Notes: generated by a model not told the origin, from the sequence alone. A stretch of 64,000 nt of DNA from Comamonas testosteroni (GCF_003569915.1 NZ_KZ984461.1:1-64000), one strand, 5' to 3'; counted from the stretch's first letter, positions 51,578 through 61,947 are shown. Program-made: numbers and translations.

Positions 51578-52858
51578 GTGCAAGATTCTCAAAATTCGCA
51601 GCAGGCCGAGCAGGGCATCGCCATCTCCAGCCCGCTGCCGCGCAAATCGCGCCAGGCCCGTGTGGTCTGGCGCAACAACGTGGTCACCGTGGGTGGTGAC
51701 GCACCCGTACGCGTGCAGTCCATGACCAACACCGACACCGTGGATGCCGTGGAAACGGCCATCCAGGTGCGCCAGTTGGCCCAGGCCGGCTCGGAGATGG
51801 TGCGCATCACCGTCAACACGCCCGAGGCGGCGGCGGCCGTGCCCTATATCCGCGAGCAGCTCGACCGCATGGGCGAGTACGTGCCGCTGGTGGGGGACTT
51901 TCACTACAACGGCCACCGCCTGCTGACGGACTACCCCGATTGCGCCCAGGCGCTATCCAAATACCGCATCAACCCCGGCAACGTGGGCAAGGGCGACAAG
52001 AAGGACAAGCAGTTCGGCCAGATGATCGAGATCGCCGCCAAGTACGACAAGGCGGTGCGTATCGGCGTGAACTGGGGCTCGATGGACCAGGAAATCATGG
52101 CCGAGCTGATGGATCAGAACAGCAGGCGTGCCCAGCCCTGGGAAACGCGCCAGGTCATGTACGAGGCGCTGATCACTTCGGCCATCACCTCGGCAGAGCT
52201 GGCCAAGAACATCGGTCTGAACCCCGACAACATCATTCTTTCCTGCAAGGTCAGCGGTGTGCAGGATCTGATCTCGGTCTACCGCGAACTGGCTCGCCGC
52301 TGCGATTACGCGCTGCACCTGGGGCTGACCGAAGCTGGCATGGGCACCAAGGGCACGGTGGCCTCTACAGCGGCACTGTCCGTGCTGCTGCAAGAAGGTA
52401 TTGGCGATACGATTCGCGTCTCGCTCACGCCCCAGCCCGGCGAAGCGCGCACGCAAGAGGTGGTGGTCGCGTCCGAGATTTTGCAGGCTCTGGGTCTGCG
52501 GGTGTTTGTGCCCAGCGTCACCGCCTGCCCGGGCTGTGGTCGCACCACCAGCACCACTTTCCAGGAATTGGCCAAGAAGATCGACGACTTCCTGCGCGGC
52601 GAAATGCCGGTGTGGCGCACCCAGTACCCCGGTGTCGAGGCGATGAAAGTGGCCGTGATGGGCTGCATCGTCAATGGCCCCGGCGAGAGCAAGCATGCCG
52701 ATATCGGCATCAGCCTGCCGGGCAACGGCGAAGCGCCTGCGGCGCCGGTGTTCATTGACGGCGAAAAAGCCCTGACGCTGCGCGGTGAACATATTGCCGA
52801 AGAGTTCCAGACGCTGGTGCTGGAGTATGTGCAGCGCCGTTACGGCTCGCACAGCTGA
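51578..52858 (+). CDS. ispG: 4-hydroxy-3-methylbut-2-enyl-diphosphate synthase
   Basis: 426 residues, GTG start at 51578 two bases after the rodZ stop. IspG (GcpE) converts methylerythritol cyclodiphosphate to HMBPP in the non-mevalonate isoprenoid pathway. The 4Fe-4S cluster ligands are in [14 protein letters not shown] and [37 protein letters not shown] and YRINPGNVG are N-terminal marks. It lacks the central insert of the plant and Chlamydia type. Confidence 0.96.
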   Translation: MQDSQNSQQAEQGIAISSPLPRKSRQARVVWRNNVVTVGGDAPVRVQSMTNTDTVDAVETAIQVRQLAQAGSEMVRITVNTPEAAAAVPYIREQLDRMGEYVPLVGDFHYNGHRLLTDYPDCAQALSKYRINPGNVGKGDKKDKQFGQMIEIAAKYDKAVRIGVNWGSMDQEIMAELMDQNSRRAQPWETRQVMYEALITSAITSAELAKNIGLNPDNIILSCKVSGVQDLISVYRELARRCDYALHLGLTEAGMGTKGTVASTAALSVLLQEGIGDTIRVSLTPQPGEARTQEVVVASEILQALGLRVFVPSVTACPGCGRTTSTTFQELAKKIDDFLRGEMPVWRTQYPGVEAMKVAVMGCIVNGPGESKHADIGISLPGNGEAPAAPVFIDGEKALTLRGEHIAEEFQTLVLEYVQRRYGSHS

Positions 52859-52928
52859 GTAAAGTCATGCCCTGACAAAGGGGATTGCCCCGGCTTGCTG
52901 GCACAATGGCCGCACGCTGGGACTTAAT

Positions 52929-52985
52929 AATTGATAGCTGCTAGTGCACTATCTATATAGATTTGAATGAGGTTTCTAGTTCAAA
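52929..52985 (+). repeat. Hairpin repeat, copy I
   Basis: AATTGATAGCTGCTAGTGCA, CTATCTATATAG spacer and ATTTGAATGAGGTTTCTAGT. The box is exact; the stem is weaker than in other copies. It lies between ispG and hisS. Confidence 0.55.
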
Positions 52986-53046
52986 GGAAGATTGAACATG
53001 CACAGCATGCTCTTGCTTTGCTAGTAGCCCCAATGTGAGATTTCAC

Positions 53047-54351
53047 GTGGCCAAGAACGACAAACTGACCGCCATCAAAGGCATGAACGACATCCTCCCG
53101 CCCGATTCCGCGCGCTGGGAGTGGTTCGAGGACAAGGTCCGCAACCTGATGGGCCGTTTTGCCTATCGCAATATCCGCACGCCCATCGTCGAGCCCACGG
53201 CCCTGTTTGTGCGTGGCCTGGGCGAGGTGACCGATATCGTCGAAAAGGAAATGTATTCCTTTGAAGACAAGCTCAACGGCGAGCACCTGACCATCCGCCC
53301 CGAAGGCACGGCTGGCGTGGTGCGAGCGGTGGTTGAAAACAATCTGCTGTATGACGGCGGCAAGCGCTTGTTCTACATCGGCCCCATGTTCCGCCACGAG
53401 CGCCCGCAGCGTGGTCGCTACCGCCAGTTCCACCAGGTCGGTGTGGAAGCCATGGGCTTTGCCGGCCCCGAGCTGGACGCCGAAGTGATCCTGCTGGCGG
53501 CGCAACTGTGGAAGGAGCTGGGCATTGACGATGTGCGCCTGGAGCTCAATAGCCTGGGTCAGCCCGACGAGCGCAAGGCCCACCGCGAAGCTCTGATTGC
53601 CTACTTCGAGCAGCACACCGACGTGATGGACGAGGAGGGCAAGCGCCGCATGTACAGCAACCCGCTGCGCGTGCTGGACACCAAGAACCCTGCAATGCAG
53701 GACATGGTCAACGCTGCGCCCAAGCTGATGGAGTACCTGGGCGACGCCTCCAAGGCCCACCTCAAGGCGGTGCAGGACATTCTGGACGCCAATGGCGTGG
53801 CGTGGACGCTGAACCCGCGTCTGGTGCGCGGCATGGACTATTACAACCTTACGGTGTTCGAGTTCATTACCGACAAGCTGGGCTCTCAGGGCACCATCTG
53901 CGGCGGTGGTCGTTATGACTACCTGATCGAGCAAGTGGGTGGCAAGCCCGCTCCTGCCGTGGGCTGGGGCATGGGTATCGAGCGCGTGCTCGAAGTGCTC
54001 AAGGAAATCGGCGCCGAGATTCCACAGCCTGCGGCCGATGCGTACATCATCATTCCCGATGCATCGGCTCTGCCCCTGGTTTTCAAGACTGCGCAGCAAC
54101 TGCGCAGCGCCGGTGTGGCCGTGCAGATGCACGCCGCAGCCGGTGGCTCCGCAGAAGGCATGGGCTCCATGAAGTCGCAGTTCAAGAAGGCCGATGCCTC
54201 AGGTGCCCGCTACGCACTGATTTTCGGTGCCGATGAGCTGGCCGAAGGCAAGGTGACGATCAAGTCGCTGCGTGACGGCGAAGGCCAACAGCAGCAGCAA
54301 TCCCTGGCAGAAGTGGCTCAGTGGGCTGACAGCCTAAAATCGGCGGCCTGA
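53047..54351 (+). CDS. hisS: Histidyl-tRNA synthetase
   Basis: 434 residues from GTG 53047 (reads (M)[14 protein letters not shown]); another GTG at 53035 is in frame and cannot be excluded. It is a class II synthetase: motif 2 [20 protein letters not shown], the histidine-binding segments [14 protein letters not shown] and [13 protein letters not shown], and motif 3 [30 protein letters not shown] is also typical. It charges tRNA-His. A paralogue, hisZ, is 8 kb downstream. Confidence 0.95.
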   Translation: MAKNDKLTAIKGMNDILPPDSARWEWFEDKVRNLMGRFAYRNIRTPIVEPTALFVRGLGEVTDIVEKEMYSFEDKLNGEHLTIRPEGTAGVVRAVVENNLLYDGGKRLFYIGPMFRHERPQRGRYRQFHQVGVEAMGFAGPELDAEVILLAAQLWKELGIDDVRLELNSLGQPDERKAHREALIAYFEQHTDVMDEEGKRRMYSNPLRVLDTKNPAMQDMVNAAPKLMEYLGDASKAHLKAVQDILDANGVAWTLNPRLVRGMDYYNLTVFEFITDKLGSQGTICGGGRYDYLIEQVGGKPAPAVGWGMGIERVLEVLKEIGAEIPQPAADAYIIIPDASALPLVFKTAQQLRSAGVAVQMHAAAGGSAEGMGSMKSQFKKADASGARYALIFGADELAEGKVTIKSLRDGEGQQQQQSLAEVAQWADSLKSAA

Positions 54352-54400
54352 TACGGCCTCATAAGTTTTCTGACAGGCATTCCATTCATCCAAAGAAGCT

Positions 54401-55078
54401 ATGGCAAACCATTTCGACCTTGAAGAACAAGAGCAGCTCGACCAGCTCAAGCATTTCTGGAATTCCTGGGGCACGCTGATCACCAGCTTGCTGGTGGTGG
54501 TGTTCGCCTGCCTGGCTGGCTGGAACGGCTGGCAGTACTGGCAAAAGCGCCAGGCCGTGCAGGCTGCTGGCTTGGAGTTTGCCGTCGATCAGGCGCTTAC
54601 CGCCAAGGATCAGGCCCGTGCCGACCAGGCATTTGCCGAGCTCAAGGACAAGTTCGGGGGCACCGCCCAGGCCAGCCAGACAGCGCTGCTGCTGGCCAAG
54701 GCCCATGTGGACGCCGGCAAGCTCGATGACGCCAAGGCAGTGCTGAGCTGGGTGGTAGAAAAGGGCAATGACGGCTCCAAGGCCCTGGCCCGTCTGCGCC
54801 TGTCTTCGGTGCTGGAGCAGCAAAAGAACTTTGACGAAGGCATGAAGGTGCTGGATGCATCCATGCCCGAGTCCTTTGTGGGCCTGCAGGCAGACCGCCG
54901 TGGTGATCTGCTTGCCGCACAGGGCAAGCCGCAGGAAGCCGTGGCTCAGTACCAGGCAGCCTACAAGGCGCTGGACAAGGATCTGGACTACCGCCATCTG
55001 GTGGAATTCAAGCTCAACGCGCTGGGCGCTGCCCCTGAGACGGTGGCCCTGGTGAAGACAACGCCGTCGGAGAATTAA
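54401..55078 (+). CDS. yfgM: YfgM-like TPR membrane protein
   Basis: 225 residues. A cytoplasmic start MANHFDLEEQEQLDQLKHFW, one transmembrane helix at about 25-46, and a periplasmic domain with TPR-like repeats (50-215). YfgM in E. coli associates with SecYEG and the chaperone PpiD and helps proteins leave the translocon; the gene order hisS-yfgM-bamB-der is conserved. It ends 2 bases before the bamB start. Confidence 0.88.
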   Translation: MANHFDLEEQEQLDQLKHFWNSWGTLITSLLVVVFACLAGWNGWQYWQKRQAVQAAGLEFAVDQALTAKDQARADQAFAELKDKFGGTAQASQTALLLAKAHVDAGKLDDAKAVLSWVVEKGNDGSKALARLRLSSVLEQQKNFDEGMKVLDASMPESFVGLQADRRGDLLAAQGKPQEAVAQYQAAYKALDKDLDYRHLVEFKLNALGAAPETVALVKTTPSEN

Positions 55079-55080
55079 TC

Positions 55081-56256
55081 TTGAAGACTTTTGCCCAAGC
55101 AGTGACATCGAACAAGGCCGCGACCCGTGCTGCTGCACGTGTGTTGACTCTGACTGTGTTGGCGGGCGCGTTGAGCGCTTGCTCCATGTTCAGCAGCAAA
55201 GAAACGCCCAAGCCTCTGAATCTGGGGCCCAACCCCGGCAAGATCGCTGTGCATCAGGCTTGGTCGGTCAAGCTGGGCAGCGAAGTGCCGCTGGCCATGC
55301 CTGCGCTGGTGCAGGGCAATACGGTGACCGTGGTGACCAAGGATGGCAGCGTTACGACACTGGACGGCAATAGCGGTAGCCAACTGGGTAAATTCAGCGC
55401 TGGCGAGCCGTTGACCACGGGTGTGGGCAGCGATGGCCAGCGCACGGCAGTCGTTACGCGCAGCAATCAGCTGATGGTGTTTGCCGAAGGCAAGCAACTG
55501 TGGAAGCAAGGCCTGGCCGCTGCGGTATACACCCCACCTCTGGTGGCTGGTGGCCGTGTATTCGTCATGGCGGCTGACCGCTCTTTGACAGCCTTTGATG
55601 CCAATACGGGGCGTGAGCTGTGGTCGGAGGAAGGCCCGAGCAATGAACCTCTGGTGTTGCGCCAGCCGGGCGTGCTGATGGCCGTGGGCAATACGCTGGT
55701 GGTGGGGGTCTCCGGTCGTCTGGCGGGTGTGGATCCCGATAGCGGCTCTGTGCGCTGGATGGCGCCCCTGGCTGCGCCGCGTGGCACCAACGACGTGGAG
55801 CGACTGGTGGATTTGGTCGGTCCAGCCAGCCGAGTGGGAGCCACCGTGTGCGCACGTGCCTTCCAGGCCTCGGTGGGCTGTGTTGATGCCAGCAATGCCA
55901 ATGTGCGCTGGACACAGAACTCTAAGGGCAGCGATGGTATTGGCGGTGATGAACAATCCGTCTTTGGTGCCGAGAGCAATGGCACGGTGCAGGCATGGCG
56001 TCGTACGGACGGCGAGCGCCTGTGGACCGTGGACAAGCTGCAATACCGCAAGTTGACCGCACCTCTGGTGCTGGGTCGCTCGGTAGTGCTGGCCGATGAT
56101 TTGGGAACAGTGCACATGCTGTCGCGTGAAGACGGCTCTGCACTGACCCGTTTGGAAACTGACAAGGCGGGAGTCGCCACTGCGCCGGTTGTGGCCGCCA
56201 ATACGATGGTGGTCGTCAGCCGCAGCGGAACGGTGTATGGCTTCAAGCCTGATTGA
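55081..56256 (+). CDS. bamB: Outer-membrane assembly lipoprotein BamB
   Basis: 391 residues from a TTG start at 55081. Lipobox LSAC (Cys34) after a long basic signal peptide. The mature protein is an eight-bladed beta propeller: WD-like/PQQ repeats such as VTTLDGNSGSQLG, LTAFDANTGRELWSEEG, LAGVDPDSGSVRWMAPL and VQAWRRTDGERLWTVD. BamB is a scaffold of the BAM complex that folds beta-barrel proteins into the outer membrane. Confidence 0.93.
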   Translation: MKTFAQAVTSNKAATRAAARVLTLTVLAGALSACSMFSSKETPKPLNLGPNPGKIAVHQAWSVKLGSEVPLAMPALVQGNTVTVVTKDGSVTTLDGNSGSQLGKFSAGEPLTTGVGSDGQRTAVVTRSNQLMVFAEGKQLWKQGLAAAVYTPPLVAGGRVFVMAADRSLTAFDANTGRELWSEEGPSNEPLVLRQPGVLMAVGNTLVVGVSGRLAGVDPDSGSVRWMAPLAAPRGTNDVERLVDLVGPASRVGATVCARAFQASVGCVDASNANVRWTQNSKGSDGIGGDEQSVFGAESNGTVQAWRRTDGERLWTVDKLQYRKLTAPLVLGRSVVLADDLGTVHMLSREDGSALTRLETDKAGVATAPVVAANTMVVVSRSGTVYGFKPD

Positions 56257-56271
56257 TAGGTTGTTTTTGGA

Positions 56272-57612
56272 ATGAAGCCAGTTATTGCCCTGGTAGGGCG
56301 CCCGAATGTGGGCAAGTCGACGCTGTTCAATCGGCTCACGAAGTCGAGGGATGCCATCGTCGCCGACTTCGCAGGGCTGACACGAGATCGTCATTACGGT
56401 CAGGGCCGTCAGGGCAAGCATGAGTACATCGTTATCGACACCGGTGGTTTCGAGCCTGATGCATCGCGTGGCATCTTCAAGGAGATGGCAAAGCAGACGC
56501 AGCAGGCCGTGGCCGAAGCCGATGTGGTGATCTTTGTGCTCGACGCCCGTGCGGGTCTGTCCGGTCAGGATCATGAAATCGCCAACTACCTGCGCCGCCT
56601 GGGTAAACCCACAATGCTGGTTGCCAACAAGGCCGAAGGCATGAAGGATGGCGCACAGCTGTCCGAGTTTTATGAGCTGGGCCTGGGTGAAGTGGTGCCG
56701 GTGTCTGCGGCTCACGGCCAGGGTGTGCGCAGCCTGGTCGATTCGGCGCTGGGCCTGCTCAATCTGCCCGAGCCCGAAGAAGAAGTCTTTGGTGATGAAG
56801 ACCAGAAGCCCGTGCGTCTGGCGGTGGCTGGCCGCCCCAATGCGGGCAAGTCCACGCTGATCAATACTTGGCTGGGTGAAGAGCGCCTGGTGGCATTTGA
56901 CATGCCTGGAACCACGCGTGATGCGATCACGGTGCCGTTCGAGCGCAATGGTCAGAAGTTCGAGTTGATCGACACTGCGGGTTTGCGCCGCAAGGGCAAG
57001 GTGTTTGAAGCCATCGAGAAGTTCTCGGTGGTCAAAACTTTGCAAGCCATTGAAGGCGCCAATGTGGTGCTGCTGCTGATCGACGCCACGCAGGGTGTGA
57101 CCGATCAGGATGCCCATATCGCTGGCTACATCCTGGAAAGCGGTCGCTCGGTGGTGCTGGCCATCAACAAGTGGGACGCCGTGGACGACTATCAGCGCCA
57201 GATGTTGGAGCGCTCCATCGAAACTCGCTTGTCGTTTTTGAAGTTTGCGCCGCTGCACTTCATTTCGGCACAAAAGCGTCAGGGCCTGGAGCCGCTGTGG
57301 AAGTCCATCATTCAGGCGCATCGTGCAGCAACCTGCAAGATGCCAACGCCGGTGCTGACTCGCATTCTGATGGAAGCGCTGCAGTACCAGACGCCCAAGA
57401 AGGTCGGAGCCTACCGTCCCAAGATGCGCTATGCCCACCAGGGCGGCATGAACCCACCCATCATCGTGATTCACGGCAATTCGCTGGATCTGGTCACCGA
57501 TGCGTACAAGCGCTTTCTCGAAGGTCGTTTTCGTAAAGAATTCAATCTGGTGGGCACGCCGTTGCGCATTGACTTGAAAACCTCTCATAATCCTTACGCC
57601 GACAAGGAATAA
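56272..57612 (+). CDS. der: Ribosome-assembly GTPase Der (EngA)
   Basis: 446 residues. Two GTPase domains in tandem: domain 1 with GRPNVGKST (8-16), DTGG and NKAEG; domain 2 with GRPNAGKST (about 188-196), DTAG and NKWD; then a KH-like domain ending in [15 protein letters not shown]. The first G4 motif has Glu in place of the usual Asp (NKAE), probably still guanine-specific. Der is essential for 50S subunit maturation. Confidence 0.97.
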   Translation: MKPVIALVGRPNVGKSTLFNRLTKSRDAIVADFAGLTRDRHYGQGRQGKHEYIVIDTGGFEPDASRGIFKEMAKQTQQAVAEADVVIFVLDARAGLSGQDHEIANYLRRLGKPTMLVANKAEGMKDGAQLSEFYELGLGEVVPVSAAHGQGVRSLVDSALGLLNLPEPEEEVFGDEDQKPVRLAVAGRPNAGKSTLINTWLGEERLVAFDMPGTTRDAITVPFERNGQKFELIDTAGLRRKGKVFEAIEKFSVVKTLQAIEGANVVLLLIDATQGVTDQDAHIAGYILESGRSVVLAINKWDAVDDYQRQMLERSIETRLSFLKFAPLHFISAQKRQGLEPLWKSIIQAHRAATCKMPTPVLTRILMEALQYQTPKKVGAYRPKMRYAHQGGMNPPIIVIHGNSLDLVTDAYKRFLEGRFRKEFNLVGTPLRIDLKTSHNPYADKE

Positions 57613-57713
57613 TCTGCGCTACAGCTCTAGGGAAAACCCTCCTGAAAGGGTTCATCCAGGGGCTGTGGTAACGTGTCGGTTTACAACAACACTCTTCGAA
57701 CACGGAGAATATC

Positions 57714-57968
57714 GTGAGCAATAAAGGTCAACTCCTCCAAGATCCGTTCCTGAACGCCCTGCGTCGTGAACATGTGCCGGTCTCCATCTATCTGGTCAAC
57801 GGCATCAAGCTGCAAGGCCAAATCGAGTCGTTTGACCAATATGTGGTGCTGCTGCGTAACACCGTGACGCAAATGGTTTACAAGCACGCCATCTCCACCA
57901 TCGTTCCCGGCCGCGCCGTGAACTTCTCGGCTGCAGCAGCGGCTGACGGCGAAGCCGCCGCATCCTAA
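57714..57968 (+). CDS. hfq: RNA chaperone Hfq
   Basis: 84 residues from GTG 57714. Sm1 ([26 protein letters not shown]) and Sm2 ([13 protein letters not shown]) motifs are complete, and the proximal-face residues QL near the start and Y-K-H-A-I-S are conserved. It forms a hexamer that pairs small RNAs with mRNAs. The C-terminal tail is short and Ala-rich, as in many betaproteobacteria. A small hairpin (57635-57652) in the upstream gap may reflect a separate promoter or leader. Confidence 0.97.
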   Translation: MSNKGQLLQDPFLNALRREHVPVSIYLVNGIKLQGQIESFDQYVVLLRNTVTQMVYKHAISTIVPGRAVNFSAAAAADGEAAAS

Positions 57969-57986
57969 GCCTTGCGCTTTTCTGCC

Positions 57987-58003
57987 CGCCGGTCCTGCCG
58001 GCG
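57987..58003 (+). other. Small GC-rich hairpin after hfq
   Basis: CGCCGG, loop TCCTG, CCGGCG, 18 bases after the hfq stop and without a T run. It may attenuate read-through into hflX or protect the hfq mRNA end. Confidence 0.4.
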
Positions 58004-58029
58004 CGGCTCTTACCCTACGGGACAGGTAT

Positions 58030-59229
58030 TTGAGTTCTGAATCCTTTGAACGATCCGCGTCGGCGCCAGTGTTGCTGGTGGGCGTGGATTTTGGTGTTCC
58101 CCATTTCGACGACGAGCTGGAAGAGCTGGGCCTGCTGGCTCAGACGGCTGGCTTGCTTCCGGTTGCCCGCCTCACCTGCAAGCGCAAGGCACCTGATCCT
58201 GCGCTGTTCGTAGGTAGCGGCAAGGCCGATGAGATCCGCATGCTGGCCCAGATGCATGGTGCCAAGGAAGTCTGGTTCGACCAGGCTCTGAGCCCTGCGC
58301 AGCAGCGCAATCTGGAGCGTCATATCCAGATGCCGGTCAACGACCGGACCATGCTGATTCTGGAAATCTTTGCCCAGCGTGCGCGCAGTCATGAAGGCAA
58401 GCTACAGGTCGAATTGGCCCGTCTGCAATACATCAGCACACGTCTGGTACGCCGCTGGAGTCACTTGGAGCGTCAGGCCGGCGGTATTGGCGGGCGTGGT
58501 GGTCCGGGTGAAAAGCAGATTGAGCTGGACCGCCGGATGATCGACGAAGCGATCAAGCGCACCAAAGAGCGCCTGAAGAAAGTCAAGAAGCAGCGCAGTA
58601 CCCAGCGCCGTCAGCGCTCGCGCCGCGATGTCTTCAATATCTCGCTGGTTGGCTATACCAACGCAGGCAAATCCACACTGTTCAACGCCATGGTCAAGGC
58701 GCGGGCCTATGCCGCGGACCAGTTGTTTGCCACGCTGGATACGACGACACGGCAGATGTATCTGGCAGAAGCCGAGGAATCGGTGTCTCTGTCCGATACG
58801 GTGGGCTTTATCCGCGATTTGCCGCACGGTCTGGTCGATGCCTTCCAGGCCACGCTGCAGGAAGCCATTGATGCAGATCTGCTGCTGCATGTGGTGGATG
58901 CATCGAACCCAGGTTTCCCGGAACAAATACAACAAGTCCAAAAAGTTCTGGGTGAAATCGGGGCCGATGATGTGCCTCAGATTCTGGTCTTCAACAAGCT
59001 GGATGCCATAGAGCCGGAACGTCAGCCTGCCGTTTTGCAGGATGAGTATGAGCTCGATGGTGTGCCGGTGCCGCGCGTTTTTGTCAGTGCTCGCTCCGGG
59101 CAAGGACTTGCACAGCTGCGGCAGTTGTTGGCAGACAGGGTGCTGAGGTCACGGGAGGAGGCTGCACGCGCTGAAACTCAGGACCAGGATGAATCCTGGA
59201 TGACCCCTGATGACGACGCGCCTTACTAG
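58030..59229 (+). CDS. hflX: Ribosome-associated GTPase HflX
   Basis: 399 residues from TTG 58030 (GGACAGG upstream). The N-terminal HflX domain (LFVGSGKADEIRMLAQMHGA, IFAQRARSHEGKLQVELARL and GRGGPGEKQIELDRR) precedes the G domain with LVGYTNAGKSTLFNA, ATLDTTTR, DTVGFI and NKLD. HflX splits stalled or heat-damaged ribosomes and hibernating 100S particles. The hfq-hflX-hflK-hflC order is the common proteobacterial arrangement. Confidence 0.96.
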   Translation: MSSESFERSASAPVLLVGVDFGVPHFDDELEELGLLAQTAGLLPVARLTCKRKAPDPALFVGSGKADEIRMLAQMHGAKEVWFDQALSPAQQRNLERHIQMPVNDRTMLILEIFAQRARSHEGKLQVELARLQYISTRLVRRWSHLERQAGGIGGRGGPGEKQIELDRRMIDEAIKRTKERLKKVKKQRSTQRRQRSRRDVFNISLVGYTNAGKSTLFNAMVKARAYAADQLFATLDTTTRQMYLAEAEESVSLSDTVGFIRDLPHGLVDAFQATLQEAIDADLLLHVVDASNPGFPEQIQQVQKVLGEIGADDVPQILVFNKLDAIEPERQPAVLQDEYELDGVPVPRVFVSARSGQGLAQLRQLLADRVLRSREEAARAETQDQDESWMTPDDDAPY

Positions 59230-59300
59230 GGACTTGGGTTCCTATTGGGCACAATGCAAGCCATGGTTCATGTCTTTTTGAAAATACAGAGACTTCTCGC

Positions 59301-60695
59301 ATGAATTTTTCACAACGCGTTCATCGCCTGGCGGCGCTGCCGCAACGCATTCGCGGGATGTTCAACTTGAACGACCCGCGCTGGGGTCGTGGCGACAACA
59401 ACGGCGAAGATGGTTCGCGACCCAGCAATACGCCTTCGGACAATGACAGGCCTGCGCCTCCTGCGGAGCAGCCCAGCCGTCCACGTCCACCTTCCTCGCA
59501 GCAAGGTCAGCCGCCTGATCTGGACGAGCTGTGGCGTGATCTGAACCGCAAGCTCTCGGGCCTGTTCGGCGGCAAGCCCGGCAGTGGCCGCGGTGTGCCT
59601 CCTGGCCGCAATAGCGGTGGTCAGCCTGGCGAGCCTTTCAATGCGGGCAAGGGTGTGTTCATGATTGCGGGCGTGGCCCTGCTGATCTGGCTGGGCACAG
59701 GCTTTTTCATCGTCCAGGAAGGCCAGCAGGCCGTCATCACTCAATTTGGCAAATACAAGAGCACGGTGGGTGCAGGCTTCAACTGGCGCCTGCCTTATCC
59801 GCTGCAAAAGCATGAACTGGTCTATGTCTCGCAGATTCGCTCTGCCGACGTGGGCAGTGACAACATTGTGCGCAGCACGGGCCTGCGCGAGTCGGCCATG
59901 TTGACTGAAGACGAGAATATCGTCGAGATCAAGTTCGCTGTGCAATATCGCCTGAACGACGCCCGTGCCTGGCTGTTTGAAAGCCGCAGTCCCTCTGAAG
60001 CCGTGGTGCAGGTTGCTGAATCTGCCGTGCGTGAAGTCGTAGGCAAGATGCGCATGGACACAGCCCTGGCCGAAGAGCGCGATCAGATCGCACCTCGGGT
60101 TCGCACATTGATGCAGACCATTCTGGATCGCTACAAGGTTGGCGTCGAAGTGGTGGGCATCAATATGCAGCAGGGCGGTGTGCGTCCGCCGGAGCAGGTG
60201 CAAGCTGCCTTTGACGATGTGCTCAAGGCCGGTCAGGAGCGCGAGCGCGCCAAAAACGAAGCCCAAGCCTACGCCAATGATGTCGTGCCCCGTGCTGCGG
60301 GTTCGGCGGCTCGTCTGGGTGAGGAAGCTCAGGCTTACAAGTCCAAGATCGTGGCGCAGGCTCAGGGTGATGCAGGGCGCTTCAGCTCGCTGTATGCCGA
60401 GTACCAGAAGGCTCCCCAGGTCACGCGTGATCGCCTGTATCTGGACACCATGCAGCAGATCTACAGCAATGTGACCAAGGTGTTGGTCGAGTCCCGTCAA
60501 GGCTCCAACCTGCTGTATCTGCCACTGGACAAAATTATGGGCAGTGTCGGTGGTGCGGCTGCACAGGCCGCCTCGGGTGATGCCTCCGCACCTGCCGCTT
60601 CGTCGTCCACCCCAGCGACGGTGCGTGTGGTGCCCAACCCCGCTGGTGATGCGCGCAGCCGTGATGCGCGCAGCCGTGACCGTGACGCCCGCTAG
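59301..60695 (+). CDS. hflK: FtsH-modulator subunit HflK
   Basis: 464 residues from ATG 59301; ATG 59358 (MFNLNDPRWGRGD) resembles the start of other HflK proteins and may be the true start. A Gly/Pro/Asn-rich cytoplasmic segment, one transmembrane helix at about 118-137, then a periplasmic SPFH domain (EGQQAVITQFGKYKSTVGAG to about 390). The tail has a duplicated DARSR unit from a 15-base tandem repeat. HflK and HflC form a cage around the membrane protease FtsH. Confidence 0.94.
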   Translation: MNFSQRVHRLAALPQRIRGMFNLNDPRWGRGDNNGEDGSRPSNTPSDNDRPAPPAEQPSRPRPPSSQQGQPPDLDELWRDLNRKLSGLFGGKPGSGRGVPPGRNSGGQPGEPFNAGKGVFMIAGVALLIWLGTGFFIVQEGQQAVITQFGKYKSTVGAGFNWRLPYPLQKHELVYVSQIRSADVGSDNIVRSTGLRESAMLTEDENIVEIKFAVQYRLNDARAWLFESRSPSEAVVQVAESAVREVVGKMRMDTALAEERDQIAPRVRTLMQTILDRYKVGVEVVGINMQQGGVRPPEQVQAAFDDVLKAGQERERAKNEAQAYANDVVPRAAGSAARLGEEAQAYKSKIVAQAQGDAGRFSSLYAEYQKAPQVTRDRLYLDTMQQIYSNVTKVLVESRQGSNLLYLPLDKIMGSVGGAAAQAASGDASAPAASSSTPATVRVVPNPAGDARSRDARSRDRDAR

Positions 60696-60706
60696 GAGAG
60701 AATGCA

Positions 60707-61591
60707 GTGAATCGAATTGGATTTTTTGTCACCAGCATTCTCGTGGTGCTGGCCTTGCTGAGTTCCACCCTGTTCGTTGTGGATCAGCGTCAGTTTGGCG
60801 TGGTCTATGCGCTGGGGCAGATCAAGGAAGTGATTACCGAGCCTGGTCTGAACTTCAAGATGCCGCCGCCGTTCCAGAACGTGCGCTATATCGACAAGCG
60901 TCTGCTGACACTGGACAGCACGGACACCGAGCCCATGCTGACGGCTGAAAAGCAGCGCGTGGTCATCGACTGGTATGTGCGCTGGCGCATCTCCGAGCCT
61001 TCGGAATACATCCGTAACGTGGGTCTGGATGAGTCGGCGGGTGCCATGCAGCTCAACCGCGTGGTGCGCAATGCCTTCCAGGAGGAAATCAACCGCCGCA
61101 CTGTGCGTGAGCTGCTGTCTTCCAAGCGCGAAGCGCTGATGGCCGATGTCAAGCGTGAAGTACTGGAGACCGTGCGCGGCTCCAAGCCTTGGGGCGTGGA
61201 TGTGGTGGATGTGCGTATTACCCGCGTGGACTACGCTGAGACCATCACGGAATCCGTCTATCGCCGCATGGAGGCCGAGCGCAAGCGCGTGGCCAATGAG
61301 CTGCGCTCCACGGGTGCTGCGGAAGGCGAAAAGATTCGCGCAGAAGCTGATCGTGAGCGTGACATCACCATTGCCAATGCCTACCGCGATGCGCAGAAGG
61401 TCAAGGGCGAGGGCGATGCCGAAGCTGCTCGCATCTATGGCGAAGCCTTTGGCAAGGACCCGCAGTTTGCGCAGTTCTACCGCAGCCTGGACGCCTACAA
61501 GGAGAGCTTCTCCAAGAAGAGCGACGTGCTGGTGCTGGACCCGTCGCAAAGCGATTTCTTCAAGACGTACCGCAGCGGCGGATCGAAATAA
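60707..61591 (+). CDS. hflC: FtsH-modulator subunit HflC
   Basis: 294 residues from a GTG start at 60707, 11 bases after hflK. One N-terminal transmembrane helix (about 5-24) and an SPFH/band-7 domain: VVDQRQFGVVYALGQIKEVI, TEPGLNFKMP, then coiled-coil AAEGEKIRAEADRERDITIA. It pairs with HflK around FtsH. The hairpin at 61611 follows the stop. Confidence 0.95.
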   Translation: MNRIGFFVTSILVVLALLSSTLFVVDQRQFGVVYALGQIKEVITEPGLNFKMPPPFQNVRYIDKRLLTLDSTDTEPMLTAEKQRVVIDWYVRWRISEPSEYIRNVGLDESAGAMQLNRVVRNAFQEEINRRTVRELLSSKREALMADVKREVLETVRGSKPWGVDVVDVRITRVDYAETITESVYRRMEAERKRVANELRSTGAAEGEKIRAEADRERDITIANAYRDAQKVKGEGDAEAARIYGEAFGKDPQFAQFYRSLDAYKESFSKKSDVLVLDPSQSDFFKTYRSGGSK

Positions 61592-61610
61592 GCGCTTGAA
61601 ACCGACCGAA

Positions 61611-61641
61611 CAATGGCCCCTCGTGGGCCATTGTCTGTTTT
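61611..61641 (+). terminator. Terminator-like hairpin after hflC
   Basis: CAATGGCCC (61611-61619), loop CTCGT, GGGCCATTG (61625-61633), then TCTGTTTT. The perfect 9-bp stem with an imperfect T run may give partial termination before the DUF2065 gene. Confidence 0.65.
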
Positions 61642-61665
61642 GGGCGCGAGACTTCAGGAGAGGGT

Positions 61666-61854
61666 ATGGACTGGATGGAATCGATGTGGGCCGCGCTGGC
61701 TCTGGTGTTGATCTTCGAGGGGCTGCTGCCACTGCTGGCTCCGGGCCGGTGGCGACAGATGTTCACCCAGCTTCTGCAGCTGCGTGATGGGCAGTTGCGC
61801 TTTTGCGGTCTGCTGTGTATCGCAGCGGGCGTTATCACGCTGATGTGCCTGTAA
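61666..61854 (+). CDS. DUF2065 (YjeT-family) small membrane protein
   Basis: 62 residues with AGGAGAGG upstream. Two hydrophobic helices, about 6-24 and 44-61, with the family pattern ALALVLIFEGLLPLLAPGRW between. YjeT lies next to hflC in E. coli as well, which supports a link to the HflKC complex, but no function has been shown. Confidence 0.85.
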   Translation: MDWMESMWAALALVLIFEGLLPLLAPGRWRQMFTQLLQLRDGQLRFCGLLCIAAGVITLMCL

Positions 61855-61947
61855 ATACCGCCGATAACGGCTAGGCCTTGTCAGTCAAATTGGAGGGGGC
61901 TGGCAAAGTCGGTAGAATCACATTTTTAACAGCCTCCCCCTTTCTCC

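Noticed and set aside
55075..57588. An 837-codon open frame on the minus strand opposite bamB and der
   Set aside because: It mirrors the GC3-biased codons of two well-identified genes, shows no protein motif, is rich in His, Gln and Arg as antisense frames are, and has no ribosome-binding site.
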